Shown: positions 39,574 to 48,245, counted from the first letter of the stretch. The stretch is 64,000 bases of DNA from Rhizobium sp. NFR07 (GCF_900111905.1 NZ_FOKM01000005.1:369598-433597), one strand, 5' to 3'. Notes: generated by a model not told the origin, from the sequence alone. A program made the numbers and translations.

Positions 39574-40467
39574 ATGTCTTCCGTGACTATTCCATCGCCC
39601 GCCACAGCGTCCGAAGAGACCCACTGGTGGAAGAGCCGCACGCTCCGGCGCTTCATGCGCCACAGGCTTGCGGTCATCGGCGTGGCGATGATTACAATCC
39701 TCGTCCTGAGCTGCGTCTTCGGCCCGTACCTTTTGCCCTATGACGAACTCTTCATCGACCTGCGGGCCCGTTTTGCCCCGCCGCTCACCGGCTACCATAT
39801 CTTCGGGACCGATCCGCTCGGCCGCGATATCGCCGCGCGCCTCTTCAATGCCGGTCGCATCTCGCTGCTCGTCGGCTTCTTCGCCATGCTGATGTCGACG
39901 GCATTGGGCACTCTCATCGGCATCATCGCCGGCTATCGCGGCGGTCTCACCGGTGCGATCCTGATGCGCATCGTCGATGCCTTCCTCTCCTTCCCCTCGA
40001 TCTTCCTGCTTCTGGCGCTCGCCGCCTTCATCAAGCCGAGCCCGTTTATGATCACGGTCATCATCGCGCTGACAAGCTGGATGGAGGTCGCACGCATCGT
40101 CAATGCCGAGATCCGCTCCATACGGGAACGCGATTTCGTGCTTGCGGCGCGCTCGCTCGGCTACCGCAACAGTACGATCATGCTGAAGGAACTGCTGCCC
40201 AATGCGATCGGCCCGATCATCGTCGCCGGCACGCTGACGGTTGCCCGTGCCATCCTGCTCGAAGCCTATGTCAGCTTCCTCGGCTACGGCATCCAGCCGC
40301 CGCTGCCGAGTTGGGGCAATATGCTGAACGGCGCCCAGCAATATCTCGACAGGGCGCCATGGCTCGCCATCGTTCCGGGTGTCGCGATCACCCTAGCGGT
40401 CACGAGCTTTAACTTCATCGGCGACGGCCTGCGCGATGCGCTGGACGCGCGCAGCGATCTGGAGTGA
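39574..40467 (+). CDS. ABC transporter permease (DppC type)
   Basis: A 297-residue inner-membrane protein. The N-terminal cytoplasmic segment ends in WWKSRTLRRFMRHRLAV, followed by a helix and the signature HIFGTDPLGRDIAARLFNAG. The EAA loop is RSIRERDFVLAARSLGYRNS, and GIQPPLPSWGNMLNGAQQYL is the usual C-terminal block. It is the last gene of the rightward operon and converges with the zinc alcohol dehydrogenase gene, only 24 nt away with no obvious terminator. No ATP-binding subunit gene follows. Confidence 0.9.
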   Translation: MSSVTIPSPATASEETHWWKSRTLRRFMRHRLAVIGVAMITILVLSCVFGPYLLPYDELFIDLRARFAPPLTGYHIFGTDPLGRDIAARLFNAGRISLLVGFFAMLMSTALGTLIGIIAGYRGGLTGAILMRIVDAFLSFPSIFLLLALAAFIKPSPFMITVIIALTSWMEVARIVNAEIRSIRERDFVLAARSLGYRNSTIMLKELLPNAIGPIIVAGTLTVARAILLEAYVSFLGYGIQPPLPSWGNMLNGAQQYLDRAPWLAIVPGVAITLAVTSFNFIGDGLRDALDARSDLE

Positions 40468-40491
40468 GGAGCTGACCCGATTAACCCCCGG

Positions 40492-41616
40492 TCACATCTC
40501 CACCACCAGCCGGATCACCTCGCCCTTGTGCAGACGATCAAACCCCTCGTTGATCTCGTCAAGCGGGATCGAGCCGCTGAGCAGCTTGTTTACCGGCAGG
40601 CGTCCCGCCTTGTAGAGCGCGACGAAGCGCGGGATATCGCGAACCGGCACGCAGGTGCCGATATAGCTGCCCTTCACCGTGCGCTCCTCGGCCACGAGGC
40701 TGACGATGTTGAGCGGCATCGCCGCCGTCGGCGCCGGCAGTCCGGCCGTCACCGTCGTGCCGCCGCGCCGCGTCATCTTGTAGGCGCTTTCCAGCGCCTT
40801 TTCCGAGCCTGCAAACTCAAAGGCGAAATCGGCGCCGCCATTGGTAAGCTGACGAACCTTTTCGACCGCATCCGCGTCGCGGCCATTGACCGTTGCCGTC
40901 GCCCCGAGCTGACGGGCAATCTCGAGCTTCTCGTCGGAAAGATCGACGGCGATCACCTGTGCGGCACCGGCGGAGATCGCGCCGAGCAGCGCCGCCAGCC
41001 CGACGCCACCGAGGCCGATGACCACGGTCGTCTGGCCCGCCTGAACCTTTGCCGTGTTGACCACTGCGCCGACGCCCGTCAGCACGGCGCAGCCGAACAG
41101 TGCCGCTTCGTTGAACGGCAGATCCTTGTCGACCTTGACGATCGAGCGGCGCGACACGACCGCATGTTCGGCAAAGGCCGAGCAGCCGATGTGATGATGC
41201 ACCGGTTCTCCCTGGTATTTCAGCCGGATGCTGCCGGTCAGCAAGGTGCCCTTGCCGTTAGCGGCAGCACCCGGCTCACAAAGCGCCGGCCGTCCTTCCG
41301 AACAGGGCAGGCAATGACCGCAGCTCGGCACGAAGGCGAGCACGACATGATCTCCGACTTGAAGATCGTCGACGCCCTCGCCGAGTTCGACCACCTCACC
41401 GGCAGCCTCGTGGCCGATCGCCATCGGCAGCGGTCGCGGCCTGCTCCCGTTGATGACGGAGAGATCGGAATGGCAAAGCCCGGCCGCGCGGATGCGCACG
41501 AGAACCTCCCCTTGCCCGGGACGCTCCAGATCAAGCTCGGCGATTTCCAGCGGCTTGCTCTCAGCATAAGGCAGGCTCGCGCCCATCTGGCGAAGCGTGG
41601 CGGCTCTGATCTTCAT
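40492..41616 (-). CDS. Zinc-dependent alcohol dehydrogenase
   Basis: A 374-residue medium-chain dehydrogenase. The catalytic zinc site has Cys48 (GLCHSD) and His69-Glu70 (GHE), and the structural zinc has Cys99, Cys102, Cys105 and Cys113. The NAD-binding motif is in VIGLGGVGLAALLGA. Substrate could be a primary alcohol or an aldehyde adduct; the group includes class III-like and aryl-alcohol dehydrogenases. It is the last of seven leftward genes and lies 35 nt after the metallo-beta-lactamase-fold gene, so it probably oxidises an alcohol released in the monooxygenase pathway. Confidence 0.89.
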   Translation of the reverse strand: MKIRAATLRQMGASLPYAESKPLEIAELDLERPGQGEVLVRIRAAGLCHSDLSVINGSRPRPLPMAIGHEAAGEVVELGEGVDDLQVGDHVVLAFVPSCGHCLPCSEGRPALCEPGAAANGKGTLLTGSIRLKYQGEPVHHHIGCSAFAEHAVVSRRSIVKVDKDLPFNEAALFGCAVLTGVGAVVNTAKVQAGQTTVVIGLGGVGLAALLGAISAGAAQVIAVDLSDEKLEIARQLGATATVNGRDADAVEKVRQLTNGGADFAFEFAGSEKALESAYKMTRRGGTTVTAGLPAPTAAMPLNIVSLVAEERTVKGSYIGTCVPVRDIPRFVALYKAGRLPVNKLLSGSIPLDEINEGFDRLHKGEVIRLVVEM

Positions 41617-41651
41617 GTCTCTCTCCCTGATTCAAACTGTCGCCAGCAACG

Positions 41652-42533
41652 CTAGCATTCCGAGCACCGCACGCGAAAACTTTCGCCTTCGGACTGGATA
41701 TGGGCCGCATGCGGCGCCAGAAAATGCCCGGTCATCAGCATCGTTTCGGTATCCGCGATGCCGCCCAGCAACGCGCTTCGGGTTTGCACCGACTGCGCCG
41801 GATCCTCGCAGCCCATGCAGCTCAGTTGCGGATAGGTGAGCTGGATCGGATGATGGATGATATCGCCCGAAAACACGCATTGCCGGCCGTTGGAATGCAG
41901 CCAGATGGCGACATGGCCGGGCGTGTGGCCGGGCGCCGGCTTGAATGTCAGGCAGCCGTCCAGCTCGTATCCATCATCCACCAGCACGACCTGGCCCGTC
42001 TCGACGACTGGCAACACGCTGTCGCTATAGGCAGCAAGATGATGGCTGCCCGGGTCGGAGCCGTATTTCTCCGCCCAGTAATCGTATTCCTTCCGCCCGA
42101 AGATATATTTCGCATTCGGGAAGGTCGGCACCCAGCGTCCGTCGATGAGCCGCGTGTTCCAGCCGACATGATCGGCGTGAAGATGGGTGCAGCAAACATA
42201 ATCTATCGCTTCGGGCTCGACGTCCGCCGCACGCAGACGTTCGAGGAACGGCGTATTGAGATCGGACCATTGCTTGCGCGCGTGGCGCTGCTTGTCGTTG
42301 CCGACACAGGTATCGACGAGGATCTTGTGCCGGCCGGTATCGATCAGCCATGCATGGATGCTGAGCTTGATCTGGTCGGTATCAGGATCATGGAAGGTCG
42401 GCGTGAGCCAGGACCGTTCCCTCGCCAGCATCTCCTCCGTGACGAGCGGAAAGAAGGACTTCATCCGGAACGACGTGTCTTCCATCTCCCATATGGCGGA
42501 GACGGTAACGTCTCCGATAGCAAATCGGGTCAT
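41652..42533 (-). CDS. Metallo-beta-lactamase-fold hydrolase
   Basis: A 293-residue protein with the metal-binding motif THLHADHVGWN (His117, His119, Asp121, His122), DTCVGNDKQRH before it, and PGHTPGHVAI plus FSGDIIHHP supplying further ligands. This subgroup includes N-acyl homoserine lactonases and other lactone or ester hydrolases. The open frame runs 30 codons further upstream, but GGAGGGTGTC directly before the ATG at 42533 fixes the start. In this operon it may open a lactone or ester made by a Baeyer-Villiger-type oxygenation (inference). Confidence 0.86.
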   Translation of the reverse strand: MTRFAIGDVTVSAIWEMEDTSFRMKSFFPLVTEEMLARERSWLTPTFHDPDTDQIKLSIHAWLIDTGRHKILVDTCVGNDKQRHARKQWSDLNTPFLERLRAADVEPEAIDYVCCTHLHADHVGWNTRLIDGRWVPTFPNAKYIFGRKEYDYWAEKYGSDPGSHHLAAYSDSVLPVVETGQVVLVDDGYELDGCLTFKPAPGHTPGHVAIWLHSNGRQCVFSGDIIHHPIQLTYPQLSCMGCEDPAQSVQTRSALLGGIADTETMLMTGHFLAPHAAHIQSEGESFRVRCSEC

Positions 42534-42558
42534 GACACCCTCCAATATCCGAGCCGGT

Positions 42559-43527
42559 TCAAGCGGATGCAAGGGCCGCCTGCTGACGCACCGGCGGCCA
42601 GCCGGTGTCCCGCGATGTCGCAAGCCTGTTGAGGAGCTGCTTCAGCACCCAGACCTCATTCTCGTCCAGAAGGGCAAGGCATTCGGCCTCCGCCGCCTTC
42701 AGCATGGCAACGATCTCGATCATCGCCTTGCGCCCGTCAGCGGTCAGATGCGCTCGTGGTGGCACCGAGCCATCGACCTTGATCAGGCCGATGGACGTGA
42801 GCTTTTCGATCGTCTCGCCAGTAATCTCGTCTCCGCGTGACCGGCCGATATCGCGAATGTCCTCCAGCGTGCGGCCATCCTCATGGCCGAGCAGCGTCAG
42901 CACGGCATAGTCCGCGCCGCTCCATCCCCGTCGGCGCCTCTCAGCCATCGCATCGCTGCGGATCTGATAGAAGACCCGCGAAATCTGGTAGATGAAGTCG
43001 TCCGGCGAAAGGCTGCTTTCCTTCTTCTCGAAAGACGTACTCTCGCCGGCATGGCGAATGAGCCGGCCATACTGCCCGCCGTGGAAGACCAATGGCGGCG
43101 TGCTGGAATGCTCGAAGCCGGTAATCTCGCCGACAAAAATGATGTGGTCACCGCCCTCGTACTGATACGCTGTGCGGCATTCGAAACGGGCGGCGCAACT
43201 TTTCAACAGAGGGATTTCGCCCTCCCCCCTTTCGACCGTCAGCCCTTCGAACTTGTCTTCCTTCTTGCTGGCGAACAGGCCGGATATGTCGCTCTGATCC
43301 GCAGACAGAATATGCACGGCGAAATGTTCGGCCTGCCTGAAATCCTCGAAGCTGGACGAGGTCTTCGCCAGGCTCCAGAGGATCATCGGCGGATCGAGCG
43401 AGACCGAGCTGAAGCTGTTGGCCGTACGTCCGATATCCTGGCCGTCGGCGCCACGCGTGGTGACGATTGTGACACCCGTGGCGAAGGACCCGAGGGCGTT
43501 GCGGAGAATGCGTGGATCGTTGGACAT
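42559..43527 (-). CDS. Flavin reductase fused to a MarR-like domain (HPAH C1-like)
   Basis: A 322-residue two-domain protein. Residues 1-160 are an FMN-dependent flavin reductase (FATGVTIVTTRG, TANSFSSVSLDPP, GEITGFEHSSTPPLVFHGG). Residues about 175-305 form a MarR-like winged-helix domain (YQISRVFYQIRSDAM, DRIGR-like DIGRSRGDEITGETIEKLTSIGLI). The same order is known in the C1 reductase of Acinetobacter p-hydroxyphenylacetate hydroxylase. There the MarR-like part restrains the reductase until the aromatic substrate binds. By analogy this enzyme would supply reduced flavin to the operon's monooxygenase in a substrate-gated way. It lies 25 nt before the lactamase-fold gene. Confidence 0.88.
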   Translation of the reverse strand: MSNDPRILRNALGSFATGVTIVTTRGADGQDIGRTANSFSSVSLDPPMILWSLAKTSSSFEDFRQAEHFAVHILSADQSDISGLFASKKEDKFEGLTVERGEGEIPLLKSCAARFECRTAYQYEGGDHIIFVGEITGFEHSSTPPLVFHGGQYGRLIRHAGESTSFEKKESSLSPDDFIYQISRVFYQIRSDAMAERRRRGWSGADYAVLTLLGHEDGRTLEDIRDIGRSRGDEITGETIEKLTSIGLIKVDGSVPPRAHLTADGRKAMIEIVAMLKAAEAECLALLDENEVWVLKQLLNRLATSRDTGWPPVRQQAALASA

Positions 43528-43563
43528 GGCGGAAAACTCCCTGTCTTAGTGGTATTGCCCGTC

Positions 43564-44907
43564 TTACTGATATTGATGAACGCCGCGTGCCGAGGACGCC
43601 GGTTCGAACGCGTCCTCGCCCCGCTCCTCTTCGAGATCGGCACCGGCGGCTTCGCGCAGCGGAATGATGGTGAGGACCGACAGGCAGGCGGCTGCGATGA
43701 TGTAGCAAGCGAGCGGTATCCAGCTTCCCGACCAGGCCCAGAGCGCTGCCGCGATCATCGGCGTCGGGCCGCTCCACAGCACGGTGGCGAACTGATAGGC
43801 GACCGAGACACCGCTATAGCGAACCGAAGCGGCATATTGCTCGGCAACGAGACTGGTCTGCGTCGATTGCGTCGTCGCCTGCCCGAGCACGATGGAGAGC
43901 GTCATGGCCGCCGTGATCCAGAACACGTTCGCCGTATCGAGGAAGAGGAAGAACGGGATGATGAAAAGGCCGTTGAAGATCATCCCGCCCATGAAGACCC
44001 GCTTGCGCCCGATCCGGTCGGAGAGCGCCGCAAAGATCGGCTGGGCGACGAAGCAGCAGACGGCTGCGATCATCAGGGAATTCAATGCGGTGCCACGATC
44101 GATACCGACCACGGTGGTGAGATAGACCAGCGAATAGACGGCAACCACATAGAAACTGGTATTCTCCGCCGCCTGTGCGGCGACGAGCAATGCGGTCTTC
44201 TTGCCGTGCTTGCCCAGCACCTCGACGATCGGCAGGCGCTCGCGCTCACCCTCGGACTTCATCTTCTGGAAGCTCGGCGATTCCGCCAAGCGGCGGCGCA
44301 GGTAGATGCCGAAGACCAGCAGCACACCGCTGAACAGGAACGGGATGCGCCATCCCCAGGCCATGAACTGTTCCGGCGTCGTCAGCCCTCCGACAAGCGC
44401 CATCATGCCGGATGACAGAAGCAGCGCGGCCGGAATGCCCATCTGCGGCCAGCTGCCGAAGAAGCCGCGCGTCTTGTTGGGCGCATGCTCGACCACCATC
44501 AACGTCGCACCGCCCCATTCACCGCCGACGGCGAAACCCTGCAGGAAGCGAAGTACGGTGAGCAGGATCGGCGCGCCGATGCCGAGCACCGCATAGGTAG
44601 GGATGAGACCGATCAGGAAGGTGATGCCGCCCATCATCGTGAGACTGAGCACCAGCATGGCCTTGCGGCCGATCCGGTCACCATAGTGACCGAAGACGAT
44701 GCCGCCCAGCGGGCGGGCGATGAACCCGACGGCAAAGGTCGCGAAGGCCGCGATCATGCCCGTGACCGGATTGAATTCGGGAAAGAACAGCTTGTTGAAG
44801 ACGAGCGCCGTGGCGGTACCGAAGATGAAGAAATCGTACCATTCCAGGGTCGAACCGATGAAGCTCGCCAGCGCGACCTTGCGGATGTCGGATGTTTCAG
44901 TGGCCAT
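43564..44907 (-). CDS. MFS transporter, metabolite:H+ symporter type
   Basis: A 447-residue twelve-helix transporter. STLEWYDFFIFG at 19-30 and FGHYGDRIGRK at 72-82 are the signatures of the metabolite:H+ symporter branch, whose members take up aromatic, dicarboxylic or betaine-like acids. GGEWGGATLMVVEHAP marks helix 5. The start is preceded by GAGGAGGAG. It lies within the seven-gene leftward operon, after a strong stem-loop and before the flavin reductase, so it is the likely uptake system for the monooxygenase substrate. Confidence 0.88.
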   Translation of the reverse strand: MATETSDIRKVALASFIGSTLEWYDFFIFGTATALVFNKLFFPEFNPVTGMIAAFATFAVGFIARPLGGIVFGHYGDRIGRKAMLVLSLTMMGGITFLIGLIPTYAVLGIGAPILLTVLRFLQGFAVGGEWGGATLMVVEHAPNKTRGFFGSWPQMGIPAALLLSSGMMALVGGLTTPEQFMAWGWRIPFLFSGVLLVFGIYLRRRLAESPSFQKMKSEGERERLPIVEVLGKHGKKTALLVAAQAAENTSFYVVAVYSLVYLTTVVGIDRGTALNSLMIAAVCCFVAQPIFAALSDRIGRKRVFMGGMIFNGLFIIPFFLFLDTANVFWITAAMTLSIVLGQATTQSTQTSLVAEQYAASVRYSGVSVAYQFATVLWSGPTPMIAAALWAWSGSWIPLACYIIAAACLSVLTIIPLREAAGADLEEERGEDAFEPASSARGVHQYQ

Positions 44908-44936
44908 GAGCTCCTCCTCGAGCTGTTCTTGGCATG

Positions 44937-44978
44937 CGCACGGATCCTGCCGATTCCTCCACCGGCAGGATCCGTGCG
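44937..44978 (-). promoter_or_regulatory. Perfect 16-bp intercistronic stem-loop
   Basis: CGCACGGATCCTGCCG (44937-44952) pairs without mismatch with CGGCAGGATCCGTGCG (44963-44978) around a 10-nt loop. It lies between the DUF4387 gene and the MFS gene inside the operon. No U-run follows on the minus strand, so partial termination, RNA processing or 3'-end protection is more likely than full termination. Confidence 0.6.
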
Positions 44979-44988
44979 TAGTCGTTGG

Positions 44989-45306
44989 TTATTTTTCGAG
45001 CGGGATATCGACATCCAGCAGGGGCGCATGCTGCTGCGCGCCGTAAACGTCGGTATCTCCAATATCGCCGGCCGGGATGGCACGCGGGAACGTTGCCTTG
45101 AACGCAGCCGCGGTGTCATAGGGGGTGAAGAGCACGTCCTCTTCCTTCACGCCGTAGAGCTTTGAAAACAGCGCGGCGTTCAGGGCGCCGGTCGCCTTGA
45201 CCCGGTGATAGAGGTCGTGATCCTCGAACAGCACGTCGATCGTCACGTTGAACGGGCCGGCATTCTTGCTCTTGCAGATTTGGGCAATGTCTCTGATGAG
45301 GGCCAT
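44989..45306 (-). CDS. DUF4387 family protein
   Basis: A 105-residue protein: MALIRDIAQICKSKNAGPF at the N terminus, then FEDHDLYHRVKATGALN, and VYGAQQHAPLLDVDIPLE at the C terminus. I recognise it as DUF4387, which regularly sits directly after AtuA/DUF1446 genes; its biochemical role is unknown. The start is two bases after the AtuA stop, so the two are coupled and probably form a complex. The open frame reaches further upstream in the AtuA sequence, but only the ATG at 45306 fits. There is no signal peptide or membrane segment. Confidence 0.85.
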   Translation of the reverse strand: MALIRDIAQICKSKNAGPFNVTIDVLFEDHDLYHRVKATGALNAALFSKLYGVKEEDVLFTPYDTAAAFKATFPRAIPAGDIGDTDVYGAQQHAPLLDVDIPLEK

Positions 45307-45308
45307 GA

Positions 45309-46670
45309 TCAAACCTTCTCGTATTCGATGGGGAAGAGGGCGCAAGGATCGCTGACCTCGACCGTATGGAAGATGCTGAAGCGATACATCGGCCCCATGT
45401 CGATGTCCGAAGGGCTGAACGGGAAGGCCATGTTGCCTTCCTTGCATAGACGCCCCGGGAAGTCGGCATGCAGCATCGAGGTGCGCGCCATGGCGATCAC
45501 CGCATTGGTGACATCTGCCGTCTTGCCGACCACCTCGATGACGAAGCCGAGTTCATGGCTGGTGATCTGCTTGACCGGCTCCCAGCCACCCATGACACCA
45601 TCCTTGCCGTAGCAATGGATGATCATCTTGTAGTCGTCGCGCGGCACGCCGAAGGATTCCGCCTTCACGGCGACCTTTTCGCGGTGGGTAGCGAGATAAT
45701 CGTCGATCTGCGAGATCAGGATCGGGTCGCGCGTGCCGCAGATGGCAATCGCACGGTAACCGGCCATCTCGACGCCCTCGAGCTTCACCGTATAGCGCTC
45801 GGCCGGCGTCCAGGTCATGCCGTCGATCTTGACGGCGCGGTCGCTGATCGCCTCGAAACGGCAATTGGCCGTGTCGAGAAGACCACCCGGCTCGACATGG
45901 TGGATCGGGCTGGAATTCTCGTGCAGAGCGAAATTCGCCACAGCGAGCGGCGTCGAACGGCGGATCGGGTTCGGCGGCTCGCAGACCACATGGTCGTCTC
46001 GAACACGCAGGAAGATGCAGTCCGGCTCCTTCGGCACGGTCGGCTCGGCGCCGCATTCCAGCATCTTGCCGGCATACCAGGATGGAGCCGGCGCCATGCC
46101 GGCGCGGATCGCGGGGGCGGCCCATTGCGCCGGGTCGCTGCTGCGGCCGGCGAGAATGACCTGCGCCCCTTCGTCGAGCGCCTTGGCGAACGGCTCCGGT
46201 CCCATCATGCCGACGACGCGGGTGGCGTTATCGATCATGCCGCGATCGAGCGGCTTCATCTTGGCGAGCGGCTTGGTGATGCCGCTTTCGGTCCATTTGG
46301 CAAGATCGCTCTTGTTCTGTTCCGAATGGATGAGCGCCATCTTGAAGGAGAGCTTTTCCTCTCGCGCAATCTCGCGCACCAGCGCCGCCGTATCCTGCAG
46401 ATGCGGCTCGCCGCCGGCACCGCCGGACGTGCCGATGATGCAGGGAATGCCGGCCGCGATGCTTGCCTGCAGCATCAGCCGCAGGTCGCGCTTGACCGAC
46501 AGGCGCGAGCAGAAGGATTTGCCGGCGCCGAGATAATAGGGACCCGGATCGGTGCTGCCGCCATCGCAACCGATGACATGCGGCTCCCAGGACATTCCGA
46601 TCTTGAGCGATTCCTCGGCATAACCATAGCCGAGGATACCGCTCGTCGAGAGCATTCTGAATTCTTTCAT
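45309..46670 (-). CDS. Acyclic terpene utilisation AtuA family protein (DUF1446)
   Basis: A 453-residue cytoplasmic protein. HVIGCDGGSTDPGPYYLGAG near the N terminus and GTSGGAGGEPHL are the family's conserved glycine-rich blocks. VILAGRSSDPAQWAAPAIRAG follows. The family is named from the Pseudomonas citronellol/geraniol cluster, but the reaction of AtuA has not been settled, and many members lie in unrelated carboxylic acid pathways. The full Pseudomonas AtuA is longer because it carries an additional C-terminal part; here that part seems to be replaced by the separate DUF4387 protein (inference). GGAG lies seven bases before the ATG. Confidence 0.85.
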   Translation of the reverse strand: MKEFRMLSTSGILGYGYAEESLKIGMSWEPHVIGCDGGSTDPGPYYLGAGKSFCSRLSVKRDLRLMLQASIAAGIPCIIGTSGGAGGEPHLQDTAALVREIAREEKLSFKMALIHSEQNKSDLAKWTESGITKPLAKMKPLDRGMIDNATRVVGMMGPEPFAKALDEGAQVILAGRSSDPAQWAAPAIRAGMAPAPSWYAGKMLECGAEPTVPKEPDCIFLRVRDDHVVCEPPNPIRRSTPLAVANFALHENSSPIHHVEPGGLLDTANCRFEAISDRAVKIDGMTWTPAERYTVKLEGVEMAGYRAIAICGTRDPILISQIDDYLATHREKVAVKAESFGVPRDDYKMIIHCYGKDGVMGGWEPVKQITSHELGFVIEVVGKTADVTNAVIAMARTSMLHADFPGRLCKEGNMAFPFSPSDIDMGPMYRFSIFHTVEVSDPCALFPIEYEKV

Positions 46671-46691
46671 CAATCTTCTCCGACTGCTGGC

Positions 46692-48059
46692 TTATTCGGC
46701 CGCCTGGCGCTGGGCAGGATGGGTGGGCATGGAAATGCCGAGGTTTTCGCGAAGCGTCGTGCCCGCATAGTCCTTCTGGTAGACCCCGCGGCGCTGCAGC
46801 TCCGGCACGACGTAGCGGACGAAGTCCTCGTAGGCGCCGGGCGTATGGGTGGCCGCGAGCACGAAGCCGTCGCAGGCCCCGGAAGTAAACCACTCTTCCA
46901 TCTGGTCGGCGACCATTGTCGGCGTGCCGCAGAAGATCGGGAATTCGCCGATCGTGCCGCGACCGGAATAATGCACGAAGTCGCGCACAGTCGGGTTGGG
47001 CTTGCCGCTCAGCGTGATCACCCGCTCCTTGAAGCCGGACCAGGACAGCTTCTGCAGTTCCTCGTCGGTGAACTCGCTGTCCATCGGCTTGCTGGCGAAG
47101 TCGAAATTGAGCGCCTCCGACAGAAGCACGACAGCATCGATCGGCTTGGCGAGCGCGCGGATATATTCGCGCTTCTCCTCGGCGATCTCAACGCTTTCGC
47201 CGACGCAGACATAGCAGGCCGGGCAGATTGCCACCTCGTCCGGATCGCGGCCGGCGGCAGCAACTTCCTGCTTCACCGCGGCATACTGCTTCTGCCCGGT
47301 CTCGAGCGTCGGATAGACGACGAAGATGAGGTCGCCCCACTTGCCGGCGAACTGTCGGCCGCGGCCGCTCTGGCCGGCCTGGATGAGCACAGGACGTCCC
47401 TGCGCCGACGGCGGCACCGGCAGCGGACCGCGCGAGCTGAAATACTTGCCCTTGTGATCCAGACGATGAACCTTCTTCGGATCGGCGAACTGGCCGGTCT
47501 CCTTGTCGACGATCAAAGCGTCGGGCTCCCAGCTGTTCCAGAGGCCGGTGACGACCTCCAGGAATTCGTCGGCCCGCTCGTAGCGCAGGTCGTGGGCAAG
47601 ATGCTCGGTGCGACCGAAATTGGCGGCCTCCGAATTGTTGAGCGACGTCACCACGTTCCACGCGGCGCGGCCCTTGGTCATCAGGTCGAGCGTGCCGAAC
47701 AGGCGCGCGACGTGGAACGGCTCGTAATAGGTGGTCGAATAGGTGATGCCGAGGCCGATATGGCTCGTCGCCATGCCGATCGCCGTGATGATCGAGACCG
47801 GGTCCATCTTGACGACGCGCACGCCGTTCTCGACCGCTTCCTCATGGTCGTCGCCGTAGATATCCGGCATCGCCAGGCGGTCGTCGAAGAATGCGAGATG
47901 GAACTTGCCTTCCTCGAGAATGCGACCGATGCGCTGGAAATATTCGGCTGAGAGAAAATCGGTGGCACCGGCGGGATGTCGCCACGAGCCGGGTGCAATG
48001 GAGCAGTTCTGCGCCTGCAGGAAGCCCACCATTTTCATCTGGCGTTTTGAAGTAGACAT
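46692..48059 (-). CDS. LLM-class flavin-dependent monooxygenase (NtaA/SnaA/DszA family)
   Basis: A 455-residue TIM-barrel monooxygenase. MKMVGFLQAQNCSIAPGSWRHP, FFDDRLAMPDIYG and ITAIGMATSHIGLGITYSTTYYEPFHVARLF-type sequence (landmarks) place it in the NtaA/SnaA/DszA group. These enzymes use reduced FMN supplied by a separate reductase to oxygenate chelators, antibiotics, sulfones or other compounds. The flavin reductase encoded four genes later is the obvious partner. It is the first gene of the operon, with GGGAGG directly before the start and a LacI-type operator 34-51 nt further upstream. Substrate unknown. Confidence 0.9.
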   Translation of the reverse strand: MSTSKRQMKMVGFLQAQNCSIAPGSWRHPAGATDFLSAEYFQRIGRILEEGKFHLAFFDDRLAMPDIYGDDHEEAVENGVRVVKMDPVSIITAIGMATSHIGLGITYSTTYYEPFHVARLFGTLDLMTKGRAAWNVVTSLNNSEAANFGRTEHLAHDLRYERADEFLEVVTGLWNSWEPDALIVDKETGQFADPKKVHRLDHKGKYFSSRGPLPVPPSAQGRPVLIQAGQSGRGRQFAGKWGDLIFVVYPTLETGQKQYAAVKQEVAAAGRDPDEVAICPACYVCVGESVEIAEEKREYIRALAKPIDAVVLLSEALNFDFASKPMDSEFTDEELQKLSWSGFKERVITLSGKPNPTVRDFVHYSGRGTIGEFPIFCGTPTMVADQMEEWFTSGACDGFVLAATHTPGAYEDFVRYVVPELQRRGVYQKDYAGTTLRENLGISMPTHPAQRQAAE

Positions 48060-48092
48060 CGTTCCTCCCGTGTCATCGTCAATCGCAATATG

Positions 48093-48110
48093 TGCGCAAA
48101 CGTTTGCGCA
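48093..48110. promoter_or_regulatory. Perfect 18-bp LacI-family operator
   Basis: TGCGCAAACGTTTGCGCA, fully palindromic with the central CpG typical of LacI/GalR operators. It lies between the monooxygenase operon (start 48059) and the divergent LacI gene (start 48246). On the minus strand it falls downstream of a TTGACA-like -35 box at 48139-48144, so a bound repressor would block transcription. Confidence 0.78.
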
Positions 48111-48245
48111 AACTGATCCAAACCGTTTATAAGTTTCATGTCAAGTTACGTTCGGAAATTTTGTCGCAGCCTGGGGCATTTTCCGCCATTTCGCGGATGA
48201 CGCGTATCGACGCGACAGGCCGCAGCCGTTTTGTTATGAAGCCTC

